Below, one piece after another: positions 57,095-64,000 of a stretch of DNA of 64,000 nucleotides. The DNA is taken from positions 62,001 to 126,000 of the forward strand of contig CAMYBS010000002.1 in the NCBI GenBank assembly GCA_947254025.1, read 5' to 3'. This DNA comes from an uncultured Clostridia bacterium (lineage in GTDB: Bacteria; Bacillota; Clostridia; Tissierellales; Peptoniphilaceae). Under the pieces are notes generated by a model. The model made no database searches and was not told the origin of the DNA. It worked only from the letters and a program-made list of their open reading frames with translations. The translations under genes were made by a program, and so were the position numbers. The number at the start of each line of letters is the position of its first letter. The stretch's first letter is position 1.

Positions 57095-57481
57095 CTATTG
57101 AAATTGTTTACGTGTTCCGTCACTATTGAAGGCTTTCTTTAGCTTTTGATTGACGCTATATATTGATACAAGCATCGCTAAAGCCTGAACAAGCATTATA
57201 ACGAGTGCAGCACTGCCTGCAGAGTCCTTATCATCACTGTGCATTACATACATAACAGCAATGCTTATTGGTAGCAAGTATGAGCCAAGTTTAATCCATA
57301 CCTTTGGGAATAATTCTTGTGCGTAGTTCCAAGTGTCCTTGTTCTTCATAGAAAGCTTTGTTCTAAAGCCAACAGCAATATTTGGCTCTTTGATTGGAAA
57401 TTTAGCAAATATTTTTCCAATTGCAATAAGTAATAGTGGCACAAACGATACTGATACTAAAAATAGTATTCTATATCCCAT
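57095..57481 (-). CDS. SdpI-like membrane protein
   Basis: 128 residues with three hydrophobic segments (about 4-24, 66-82, 90-108). The loop after the first helix reads PNIAVGFRTKLSMKNKDTWNYAQELFPK, the GxRT...TW(x)xA signature of the SdpI/YhfL family. SdpI gives immunity to the SDP toxin in Bacillus, but many relatives have no toxin partner and none is visible here. Confidence 0.8.
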   Translation of the reverse strand: MGYRILFLVSVSFVPLLLIAIGKIFAKFPIKEPNIAVGFRTKLSMKNKDTWNYAQELFPKVWIKLGSYLLPISIAVMYVMHSDDKDSAGSAALVIMLVQALAMLVSIYSVNQKLKKAFNSDGTRKQFQ

Positions 57482-57508
57482 CTTAATCTAAGCTCCTTTT
57501 AATATATA

Positions 57509-58387
57509 TTACAACAAGATATCATCATTATTAATCTCTTCTGTGTTGTCCTTGTCTTTTTTATGTTTTTTGTTCTTAAAGTTTATTTTCTTAGAAGACT
57601 TTTTCATTAAGAATAAATAAGCTAATATCACAAGTATAGCTACTAATACAACTATAAGTATTAATTTTATATAGCTCTTCTTATCTGCTTTTTGAGCTTT
57701 AACAGGCTTAAATAGTGATATTTGATCAGTCTTGTATGGCTCGCCTTTCTTAAGGTTCTCAACAGTAAGCTCCATATCTGCAATCTTGTTTTGCTTGATT
57801 TGCTCATACACATCGTTTGTATCCAAGATAGCACCATCAAGATCTATACTATTTTTATCCCTATTGTTTAAAAGATCTACTGATATAGCCTTGTTTACTT
57901 TGCCTTCGCTTGCAAGTATTAAACTAGGTTTGCTTGTCAAATCCAAACTTAAGTATCTTGGACTTGTCATACTCTTTGTTTTTAATAGAGTGATGGCTTC
58001 AAGTAGTCCTTCGTCTATATCCGAGTATGTTTCAACTATAAGTCCCTTACTCGATTTAACTAGTCCCGCTTGCATAAATGGACCTATCTTATCTTTAATG
58101 ATCATAATGGCGTTTCCTTTATCAACAAAGGAATCTTCTAATGTTTTATTTGCGTTGTTAAATAAGTACTCTGTCGATAGATTGTAAACTGGTATAACAT
58201 AGCCAACTAAGTCTTCTCTTTCATCGTTTTCATCTTTCATCTTCTTGTTAATAACCAGGTTCAGTCTTTCGATCTCTGCTTCACTTAAAACATAGCCGTT
58301 TGGCACATTCACTTTAAGTTCAGCTGCATAGACTGCGTTTGTAAGTAGCAATACTAATATTAAAAATAAACATACTTTCCTTTTCAT
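57509..58387 (-). CDS. Secreted/anchored protein of unknown function
   Basis: 292 residues: a signal peptide (RKVCLFLILVLLLTNAVYA), an extracytoplasmic domain of about 210 residues, one membrane helix (LILIVVLVAILVILAYLFL, about 241-259) and a Lys-rich cytoplasmic tail. The segment AIMIIKDKIGPFMQAGLVKSSKGLIVETYSDIDEGLLEAI loosely recalls TPM-domain proteins, but the TPM metal residues are not evident. GGAGG precedes the start. I cannot assign a function. Confidence 0.6.
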   Translation of the reverse strand: MKRKVCLFLILVLLLTNAVYAAELKVNVPNGYVLSEAEIERLNLVINKKMKDENDEREDLVGYVIPVYNLSTEYLFNNANKTLEDSFVDKGNAIMIIKDKIGPFMQAGLVKSSKGLIVETYSDIDEGLLEAITLLKTKSMTSPRYLSLDLTSKPSLILASEGKVNKAISVDLLNNRDKNSIDLDGAILDTNDVYEQIKQNKIADMELTVENLKKGEPYKTDQISLFKPVKAQKADKKSYIKLILIVVLVAILVILAYLFLMKKSSKKINFKNKKHKKDKDNTEEINNDDILL

Positions 58388-58588
58388 AAGAAAACCTCCT
58401 TTATTATTATTCTTTATTTACCCTTAATCGTGCTAAACTAAACAAGAGCAAAATATTTTGTATATTAATCTCTGCCTTGCTCTAAGTTCATTTATATATA
58501 CATATCTGTCAATGTATATATATGATCCTCACACATAGTCAATAGCTTCTACCATAAAAAAAGCTACGATTACTCGTAGCTTTACTCT
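58388..58588. other. Non-coding gap with inverted repeat
   Basis: About 200 bases with no gene. They hold an 11-bp AT-only inverted repeat (58493-58503 with 58512-58522) and, at the right end, the opp operon terminator. I see no clear promoter for the downstream secreted-protein gene. Confidence 0.6.
58560..58583 (-). terminator. Terminator of the opp operon
   Basis: A 10-bp perfect stem (58560-58569 with 58574-58583), tetraloop, followed on the minus strand by a T-run of about six more bases. It lies 6 bases after the small membrane protein gene. Confidence 0.92.
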
Positions 58589-58795
58589 TTATCTTGGTCT
58601 AGTTAATATTAAAATTATGATCAAAACTATAAAGATCGGACCGAAGACCTTGGCTGCCGCAAGAAACATTGCAGCAATGTCGCCCTTCTCAGTATCTTCA
58701 TTTTTAGTATCGACTAGATTACCTTTCTCATCATACTTGCCTGAAGTTTTCTTGAGCTCTTCAAAGGCACGATCAATTTTCTTTTGAAAAAACAT
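58589..58795 (-). CDS. Small membrane protein at the end of the opp operon
   Basis: 68 residues: a charged N-terminal half (FQKKIDRAFEELKKTSGKYDEKG) and a C-terminal hydrophobic helix (VFGPIFIVLIIILIL) ending in TRPR. Its start overlaps the end of oppF by one base, so it is co-transcribed. I do not recognise a family; a transporter accessory role is only a guess from position. Confidence 0.55.
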   Translation of the reverse strand: MFFQKKIDRAFEELKKTSGKYDEKGNLVDTKNEDTEKGDIAAMFLAAAKVFGPIFIVLIIILILTRPR

Positions 58796-60213
58796 TACTT
58801 ATCTAAGTTTAGCTTGTGATGACATGCAACAAAGTGGCCAGGTCTTACTTCTTCAAACACTGGTACAACTGTCTTGCATTCTTCAGTAGCATATTTACAT
58901 CTAGTGTGGAACTTACAGCCCTTAGGTGGATTGATAGGACTTGGTATGTCTCCTTCTAGTATTTGTATTTCTTTCTTAGAGTCAGTAGTTGGTATTGCGC
59001 CTAAAAGTGCTTCTGTATATGGATGCACTGGTCTAGCATATAACTCCTTCGAGTCTGCAAACTCAACTATATTACCTAAGTACATTACACCTACCTTATC
59101 AGATATATATTTAATAACTGACAAGTCATGTGATATGAATAGATATGTTAGATTTTCTTTTTCTTTTAAATCAATCAATAGGTTTATAATTTGTGATTGA
59201 ATAGATACGTCAAGTGCTGATACTGCTTCGTCACAAACGATGAAGTCAGGCTTTAATGCAACACTTCTTGCTATACCAATTCTTTGTCTCTGACCACCAG
59301 AGAATTGGTGAGGATATCTATGAATAAAGTAATGAGCTAGACCGCAGTCTTGCATAACCTTAACAACATAATCTTGTAGTGCCTTATCCTTTTGTTTGTA
59401 GATATCGTGAGCTACTAAACCTTCAGATATAATTTGTCCAACAGTCATACGTGGGTTAAGTGATGAATATGGGTCTTGGAAGATAAGTTGCATATCTTTT
59501 CTTAAGTGTCTCATCTCTTCATATTCAAGCTCTGCTAAGTTTACACCAGCATCTCTATATCCTTCTGCTTTTTCGTATTCAGCATGTCCCTTAACATCTT
59601 CTCTAAGTGACGCAAGTTTTGCTTCAACATCTTTTAATTCGTTTTCTGCTGATGAATCTTCCTTGCCGTTTTTCCTAGCAAGAAATACTTTGTGGTTAAG
59701 TTCTTGCTCCTTCAGTAGTAAAGATTTAACTTCGCTTTCATTGTCATGATATATCAAAGCTCCAGCTATTTGTGCTAAGTCCTTATAAAGAAGTTTATAT
59801 TGCTTTTCAGCCTCTCTAAGCTTATTAAGTGCTTCTCCCTTTTCCTTGCCTTCAGCAAGTGCTTCATAAGCTGCTGTATCCTTTTCAATCTCAGCTTTAA
59901 GCTCTTTAACTTTGTTCTTATGGCTAGCAAAACCATTGATTAGTTTATATACATATTTAGGATTTACTTCCCATCTCGTTCTGCCATAGTAAATAGTTCT
60001 ACCATCAGTTTGCTTGTATAGTTGTAATAAAGTCCTACCAAAAGTAGATTTACCGCAACCAGACTCTCCTACTAAACCGATAGTTTCACCCTTGTAAATA
60101 TCCAATGAGATGTCGTCATTAGCCTTTACATATTTAACTTCCTTACCTACTTTTTGTACAGGGAAGTATTGTTTTAAGTTTTGTATTCTAAATAGTAACT
60201 CTCTATTTTCCAT
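58795..60213 (-). CDS. oppF: Oligopeptide ABC transporter ATP-binding protein (OppF type) with large helical insertion
   Basis: One of the two ATPases that power oligopeptide uptake. 472 residues against about 310-330 for OppF. Walker A GESGCGKST is at 49-57 and the Q-loop FQDPYSSLNPR at 245-255; normally these are about 50 residues apart. Here residues 78-232 form an extra, mostly helical, charged segment with coiled-coil character (KVKELKAEIEKDTAAYEAL, NELKDVEAKLASLRED). Signature FSGGQRQRIGIARS, Walker B FIVCDEAVSALD and the C-terminal oligopeptide domain with CKFHTRCKYA are normal. It follows oppD with an 11-base overlap. Confidence 0.93.
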   Translation of the reverse strand: MENRELLFRIQNLKQYFPVQKVGKEVKYVKANDDISLDIYKGETIGLVGESGCGKSTFGRTLLQLYKQTDGRTIYYGRTRWEVNPKYVYKLINGFASHKNKVKELKAEIEKDTAAYEALAEGKEKGEALNKLREAEKQYKLLYKDLAQIAGALIYHDNESEVKSLLLKEQELNHKVFLARKNGKEDSSAENELKDVEAKLASLREDVKGHAEYEKAEGYRDAGVNLAELEYEEMRHLRKDMQLIFQDPYSSLNPRMTVGQIISEGLVAHDIYKQKDKALQDYVVKVMQDCGLAHYFIHRYPHQFSGGQRQRIGIARSVALKPDFIVCDEAVSALDVSIQSQIINLLIDLKEKENLTYLFISHDLSVIKYISDKVGVMYLGNIVEFADSKELYARPVHPYTEALLGAIPTTDSKKEIQILEGDIPSPINPPKGCKFHTRCKYATEECKTVVPVFEEVRPGHFVACHHKLNLDK

Positions 60214-61198
60214 CGGATCTTACCCCCTTTTCAGGATAGAAACATCTTACTTCATGATTGTCATCTACCTTAACTAGATCTGGTTGATAGTTGTCACACT
60301 TTTCAGTTCTATATTTACATCTAGGTGCAAATTTACAGCCCTTAGGTAAATTTAGTGGGTGTGGAACAGCGCCAGGTATAGCATCTAGCTTCATGCCTTG
60401 AGGAGTATCCAATCTTGGTATAGATACCATAAGTCCTTCTGTATATGGATGCATGAATTTACTCTTTCCTTCGAAGATAATATCTCTTGGTGCTTTTTCA
60501 ACTACTTGACCACAGTACATAACAGCAACGTCATCAGCCATTTGGTTAATAACGCCAAGGTCATGAGTGATAAATAGTATTGAAGTACCAATTCTCTTCT
60601 TTAAGTCATTCATTAGTCTAAGTATTTGAGCTTGAATTGTAACGTCAAGAGCAGTTGTTGGTTCGTCAGCTATAAGAAGCTTAGGAACACAAGCAAGTGC
60701 CATAGCGATCATGACTCTTTGTCTCATACCACCTGATAATTGGTGAGGATATTGTTTAGCAACAGTTTCTGGATTTGGTATCTTAACCATGCTAAGCATT
60801 TCAACAACTTTTTCAGCTGCTTCTTTCTTGTTCATGCCTTGGTGAATAATGAACGGTTCACTAACTTGTCTTTCCACTGTAAATACAGGGTTAAGTGAAG
60901 TCATTGGCTCTTGGAATATAACAGAAACATCATTACCTCTGATATGACCCATCTTGTTCTTAGGTATATCAGTAATATTTTCTCCGTTAAACCAAATTTC
61001 ACCACTGTCAATATATCCATTACCATCAAGTAGTTTAATGATACTCATGGCAGAAACGCTCTTACCACTACCACTTTCTCCTACTACTCCTAATGTTTTA
61101 CCTTGTTCTACTGAATAGGAAACGCCATTAACAGCTTTGATTATTCCCTTTTTTGTTGTAAAAAAGGTATGCAAGTCTTTTAATTCTAATAATGCCAT
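60203..61198 (-). CDS. oppD: Oligopeptide ABC transporter ATP-binding protein (OppD type)
   Basis: 331 residues, standard OppD length. Walker A GESGSGKSVSAM near 38-49, Q-loop IFQEPMTSLNP, signature LSGGMRQRVMIAMAL, Walker B LLIADEPTTALD, and a C-terminal domain with CKFAPRCKYRTEKC (cysteines often linked to an iron-sulfur cluster in Opp/Dpp ATPases). Unlike its partner OppF it has no large insertion. Between oppC and oppF. Confidence 0.95.
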   Translation of the reverse strand: MALLELKDLHTFFTTKKGIIKAVNGVSYSVEQGKTLGVVGESGSGKSVSAMSIIKLLDGNGYIDSGEIWFNGENITDIPKNKMGHIRGNDVSVIFQEPMTSLNPVFTVERQVSEPFIIHQGMNKKEAAEKVVEMLSMVKIPNPETVAKQYPHQLSGGMRQRVMIAMALACVPKLLIADEPTTALDVTIQAQILRLMNDLKKRIGTSILFITHDLGVINQMADDVAVMYCGQVVEKAPRDIIFEGKSKFMHPYTEGLMVSIPRLDTPQGMKLDAIPGAVPHPLNLPKGCKFAPRCKYRTEKCDNYQPDLVKVDDNHEVRCFYPEKGVRSDGK

Positions 61199-61210
61199 TA
61201 ATCTTACCTC

Positions 61211-63037
61211 CTATCTTTCAGCTGATCTAGGGTCGATAGCATCTCTTAGGCCATCACCTATTAAGTTAATACAAATTACGCAAACACCTAGTATGATAGA
61301 AGGGAATACCCATCTCCACCAGTATCTTTGAATGATTATAGAGTTGTTAGCACCGTTAAGCATATTACCCCAAGTTGGATATGGTGCAGGAACACCAAAG
61401 CCTAGGAATGAAAGTGATGCTTCAGTAAGCATACTTGATGCGAATGATAGTGTAGCATTAACTATAATTATTGAAATAGTGTTTGGTAATATATGTTTAA
61501 ATATAATATCTTTTTCTTTAATACCTAGCGATCTTGCAGCAACAACGTACTCTTGCTCTCTAATTGAAAGTACTTGCGCACGAACAAGTCTTTGAAGTCC
61601 TGTCCAAGATAGTAAACCAAGTATAACCATAATCATAAAGATCTTTTGGTCGGCAGTCATTGTTTGGCCAACAAGTGCTGATAGTATCATCGCAAATGGT
61701 AGGAATGGTAGTGAACCTATCATTTCAGCAACCCTTTGTAATACGTTATCTATCCAGCCTCCAACGAAGCCTGAAACACCGCCAACTATTACACCTATGA
61801 TAGTTGAGATAATAACTGCGATAGCACCTATAGTCATAGATTTTCTACCACCGTTAAGAATTCTGTTCCAGATATCTCTACCTAGGTCGTCAGTACCTAA
61901 TAAGTAACCTTTATGACCATAGCTGTATACCTTACCAGCTTGATCTTTAATATGTGTTTGGTAGAAGCCAGTAAATACTTCGTCTACCTTTTTACCTTTT
62001 AACTCAGAAGGTATATTTAATTGTCCTAATGAGTTAGAGCCCCAAGTAGCAATTGTATCATCTTTTAATTTAGCGATGAATGAATATCTCTGTCCATATA
62101 TATTCTTTACCTTGCCTTCTATATCTTCAGGAACGCTCCACTCGCCTGATGTTGATGGGTTACCCCACATATAAATCTTGCCTGATTCTCCTACAGCAAC
62201 GAATGTATTGTATGAAGAAGCAAGGTCAACAACCTTTTCATTTATTTCAGGTACCTTTGATAGACCTGATTCTTGAGCTCCTAAATGTACAACCTTACCA
62301 TCTTTAGTAATGCCGCAAGCTGTATTAGGATTTGTAGCTATCTTAACAATTTCTCCTTGATGATCATGACCTTCTTTGTAGTCATTAATAGACATGTTAC
62401 CCCAAGCGTATGTGTATCCATCGTCATCTAGAGCATAAGACACTTGATCTGATGCAGCTATATCAACAACTTTAACACCCATTAATTCTGCTGGAGCCTT
62501 TGCTTGTTGAAGTCTGTTATTACCCCAACCAAGAACTTTACCATCATCAGTAAGTGCTATTACGTGGTCAGTACCAGCAGCTAGCTTAACAATATTTTTT
62601 CCAGCCTTTCTTACTTCTTTAGGTACTTTTCTTACGTCAACTTTTTGAGAGATAGCTGTTTTACCCCAAACAAAAATTTTGCCATTCTCATCAACAGCTG
62701 CACTGAATGTAGAACCAACACTAAGCGTTTTGATGTTCTTAAGACCGTTTGGTAACGGAAGTATATCAAAACCTGGAGCAATATTAGACTGTGTTGTTTC
62801 AACATAAGATAAGTCTAAAGGATTAAATAAAGGTCCTATTAACACTAATAAGAAAATACCAAAGAAAATGAAAAATGCAGTCATAGCAACCTTATTAGCA
62901 AGAAATACATTAAGTATAGTTCTAAAAGGTGTTTGAATGTCATCTTCTACCATGACGTCTTTTTTCTTTTTCTTGAATAAACTAAATCCTTTTTTCTTTG
63001 GAGGTATTTGTTTTGTATCTTTGTTTTCTTTTTCCAT
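61211..63037 (-). CDS. oppC: Oligopeptide ABC transporter permease (OppC type) with inserted RCC1-like propeller
   Basis: 608 residues, about twice the usual 300. Residues 1-48 are a cytoplasmic Lys-rich start, 49-70 the first membrane helix. Residues about 96-376 hold seven repeats of the RCC1 kind, each with a DxxGKxxxWG-like strand (near 119-125, 166-172, 207-213, 247-253, 286-292, 326-333, 368-374), enough for a closed seven-blade propeller. The OppC core then resumes with LGTDDLGRD (380-388), five membrane helices and the EAA loop EYVVAARSLGIKEKDI. Topology puts the propeller outside the cell. It follows oppB by 9 bases. Confidence 0.93.
   Translation of the reverse strand: MEKENKDTKQIPPKKKGFSLFKKKKKDVMVEDDIQTPFRTILNVFLANKVAMTAFFIFFGIFLLVLIGPLFNPLDLSYVETTQSNIAPGFDILPLPNGLKNIKTLSVGSTFSAAVDENGKIFVWGKTAISQKVDVRKVPKEVRKAGKNIVKLAAGTDHVIALTDDGKVLGWGNNRLQQAKAPAELMGVKVVDIAASDQVSYALDDDGYTYAWGNMSINDYKEGHDHQGEIVKIATNPNTACGITKDGKVVHLGAQESGLSKVPEINEKVVDLASSYNTFVAVGESGKIYMWGNPSTSGEWSVPEDIEGKVKNIYGQRYSFIAKLKDDTIATWGSNSLGQLNIPSELKGKKVDEVFTGFYQTHIKDQAGKVYSYGHKGYLLGTDDLGRDIWNRILNGGRKSMTIGAIAVIISTIIGVIVGGVSGFVGGWIDNVLQRVAEMIGSLPFLPFAMILSALVGQTMTADQKIFMIMVILGLLSWTGLQRLVRAQVLSIREQEYVVAARSLGIKEKDIIFKHILPNTISIIIVNATLSFASSMLTEASLSFLGFGVPAPYPTWGNMLNGANNSIIIQRYWWRWVFPSIILGVCVICINLIGDGLRDAIDPRSAER
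61910..62752 (-). other. RCC1-like seven-repeat region inside oppC
   Basis: Encodes residues 96-376 of the OppC-type permease. The reading frame is continuous through both borders, with no stop, frameshift or target-site duplication, so this is a true internal domain rather than an assembly join. Confidence 0.85.
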
Positions 63038-63046
63038 TTTAACCTC

Positions 63047-64000
63047 CTAATTTTCTACTCTAACTCTAGGGTCAACTAAGCCATATGTCAAGTCAGTAAC
63101 CAAGTTTCCAACTAGAGTTATTATTATATAAAATAGCTGAATTGCAAGCGCTAAGTCATAGTCCTTCTTGTTTAAAGCATCTATGTAGAACTTACCCATA
63201 CCATTTAAATTAAACATTGTTTCAATAATTAGTGATCCAGAGAATATACTCATAAACCAGCCAACAATTAGTGTAACTACTGGTAAAAGCGCATTTCTCC
63301 ACGCGTGTGAATAAATTACAGCCTTTTCCTTTAAGCCCTTTGCTCTTGCAGTCTTAATATAATCCATGCCTAAAGCGTCATCCATAGCAGCTCTGACGTA
63401 TCTTGTCATACCACCAAGTGAACCTACTGTCATGATTATTAGAGGAAGCGTAATGTGCTTTAAGATATCAAGTGTATCCTTAATACCTGTATAGTTCTTT
63501 CCTGCAGTTCTCATACCACTAACTGGGAACCACTGTAACTTAACACTAAATACATAAATAAACATTAGTGCTGTAATGAATACTGGTATAGAGTAACCTA
63601 TAACAGTTAATACCTGTGTTACTTGGTCGAAAACTGAATTCTTTTTAACAGCACACGCAATACCTAAAGGTATAGTTATACCTAGACCTAAAATTATTGC
63701 AAAAATATTAATAAATATAGTAAGTTTTAAAGGTTCTTTTACAACATTTATAACCTTATCTTTATATACTCTTGAGTCTCCTAAGTCGCCTTGTAACAAT
63801 CTACCAAGCCACTTGCCGTATCTAACTATCATAGGATCGTCAAGACCATATTGTTTTCTTAAGTCTTGATATCTTCTATTGTACTCTTCTGGTTTCAATT
63901 GTGCCTTCATTGGTTCAAGCTCTGCTCTTGCAGGGTCTGAAGGTATCATATTGTATAAGAAGAAAAGTAAAATAGACATAACAAAGAATACGAATACCAT
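63047..64000 (-). CDS. oppB: Oligopeptide ABC transporter permease (OppB type), N-terminus beyond window
   Basis: 317 residues visible; the frame continues past the window edge, so the first Met seen is probably internal. Seen: the end of the first helix then YNMIPSDPARAELEP, the QYGLDDPMIVRYGKWLGRLLQGDLGDS segment, four or five membrane helices, the EAA loop DYIKTARAKGLKEKAV and the C-terminal DLTYGLVDPRVRVE typical of OppB/DppB. First visible gene of the opp operon; a substrate-binding protein gene may lie outside. Confidence 0.94.
   Translation of the reverse strand: MVFVFFVMSILLFFLYNMIPSDPARAELEPMKAQLKPEEYNRRYQDLRKQYGLDDPMIVRYGKWLGRLLQGDLGDSRVYKDKVINVVKEPLKLTIFINIFAIILGLGITIPLGIACAVKKNSVFDQVTQVLTVIGYSIPVFITALMFIYVFSVKLQWFPVSGMRTAGKNYTGIKDTLDILKHITLPLIIMTVGSLGGMTRYVRAAMDDALGMDYIKTARAKGLKEKAVIYSHAWRNALLPVVTLIVGWFMSIFSGSLIIETMFNLNGMGKFYIDALNKKDYDLALAIQLFYIIITLVGNLVTDLTYGLVDPRVRVEN

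Noticed and set aside
57095..57481. SdpI-like gene as immunity to a local toxin
   Set aside because: No SdpC-like toxin, SdpR regulator or other toxin gene is next to it; SdpI relatives occur widely without toxins.
57509..58387. Assignment of the secreted protein as a TPM-domain phosphatase
   Set aside because: Only a loose hydrophobic pattern matches; the acidic metal-binding residues expected of that domain are not visible.
58493..58522. AT-only inverted repeat as a regulator binding site or attachment site
   Set aside because: It consists only of alternating TA/AT sequence that arises easily by chance in AT-rich gaps; no second copy was noticed.
61211..63037. oppC as an artefactual fusion of a permease gene and a separate RCC1-repeat gene
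   Set aside because: The permease's first helix comes before the propeller and the remaining helices after it in one uninterrupted frame, which an end-to-end join would not give.

Overview
This 64-kb window is chromosomal DNA from a low-GC, anaerobic, Gram-positive-type bacterium (Bacillota/Firmicutes). The evidence is AT-rich codon use, strong AGGAGG-type ribosome binding sites, consensus TTGACA/TATAAT-like promoters, the dnaE-pfkA-pyk, rimP-nusA-ylxR-infB-rbfA and mreC-mreD orders, a full Rnf complex, a folate ECF transporter under a tetrahydrofolate riboswitch, and a selenocysteine tRNA. A Tissierellia/Peptoniphilaceae-like anaerobe is my best guess, but that is inference. Almost every gene is on the minus strand. 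I see no insertion sequence, prophage, CRISPR array, rRNA operon or replication origin.

Layout. 1-5.4 kb: pyruvate kinase (cut by the window edge), pfkA and dnaE. 5.4-8.0 kb, plus strand: a small membrane protein, lgt and a DUF2812-like membrane protein. 8.1-8.9 kb: folT with its THF riboswitch. 8.9-17.7 kb: a radical-SAM pair, an oversized PBP2, mreD, mreC, radC, a Gx-type membrane protein and a NusG-II-like protein. 17.7-22.8 kb: rnfCDGEAB, the ferredoxin:NAD+ ion pump. 22.8-28.2 kb: polA, coaE, a lytic transglycosylase and a lone peptide-binding lipoprotein. 28.2-31.1 kb: tRNA-Lys, rpsT, tRNA-Sec and an N-terminally extended phosphoglucomutase. 31.1-40.2 kb: ftsK-rimO-pgsA-cinA-recA followed by an Mre11/SbcD nuclease and a Rad50/SbcC ATPase split over three reading frames. 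40.2-43.9 kb: uppP, dut, pnp and rpsO. 44-51.3 kb: the rimP-nusA-ylxR-infB-rbfA-nrnA-truB-ribF translation operon. 51.3-55.2 kb: a nitroreductase-like gene, transaldolase-like gene, glpX and rho. 55.2-58.4 kb: a UvrD-like helicase (plus strand), an SdpI-like protein and an unknown anchored secreted protein. 58.6-64 kb: an oligopeptide ABC transporter operon, oppB (partial)-C-D-F plus a small membrane protein.

How the genes work together. The window is mostly housekeeping: glycolysis and sugar phosphates (pfkA, pyk, pgm, glpX, tal), ferredoxin-coupled energy conservation (rnf), wall elongation (PBP2, MreC, MreD, UppP, Lgt), DNA replication and repair (dnaE, polA, ftsK, recA, Mre11/Rad50, radC), transcription termination and translation, and peptide import, as expected for a peptide-using anaerobe.

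Most unusual points: (1) the OppC-type permease carries a complete seven-blade RCC1-like propeller inserted in its first extracytoplasmic loop; (2) its partner OppF ATPase has a roughly 150-residue helical insertion between Walker A and the Q-loop; (3) the Rad50/SbcC homologue is naturally split into a Walker-A-plus-zinc-hook protein, a small coil protein and a Walker-B protein, directly downstream of recA; (4) the phosphoglucomutase has an extra N-terminal domain of about 138 residues; (5) the nusA operon promoter lies upstream of an intrinsic-terminator-like hairpin.
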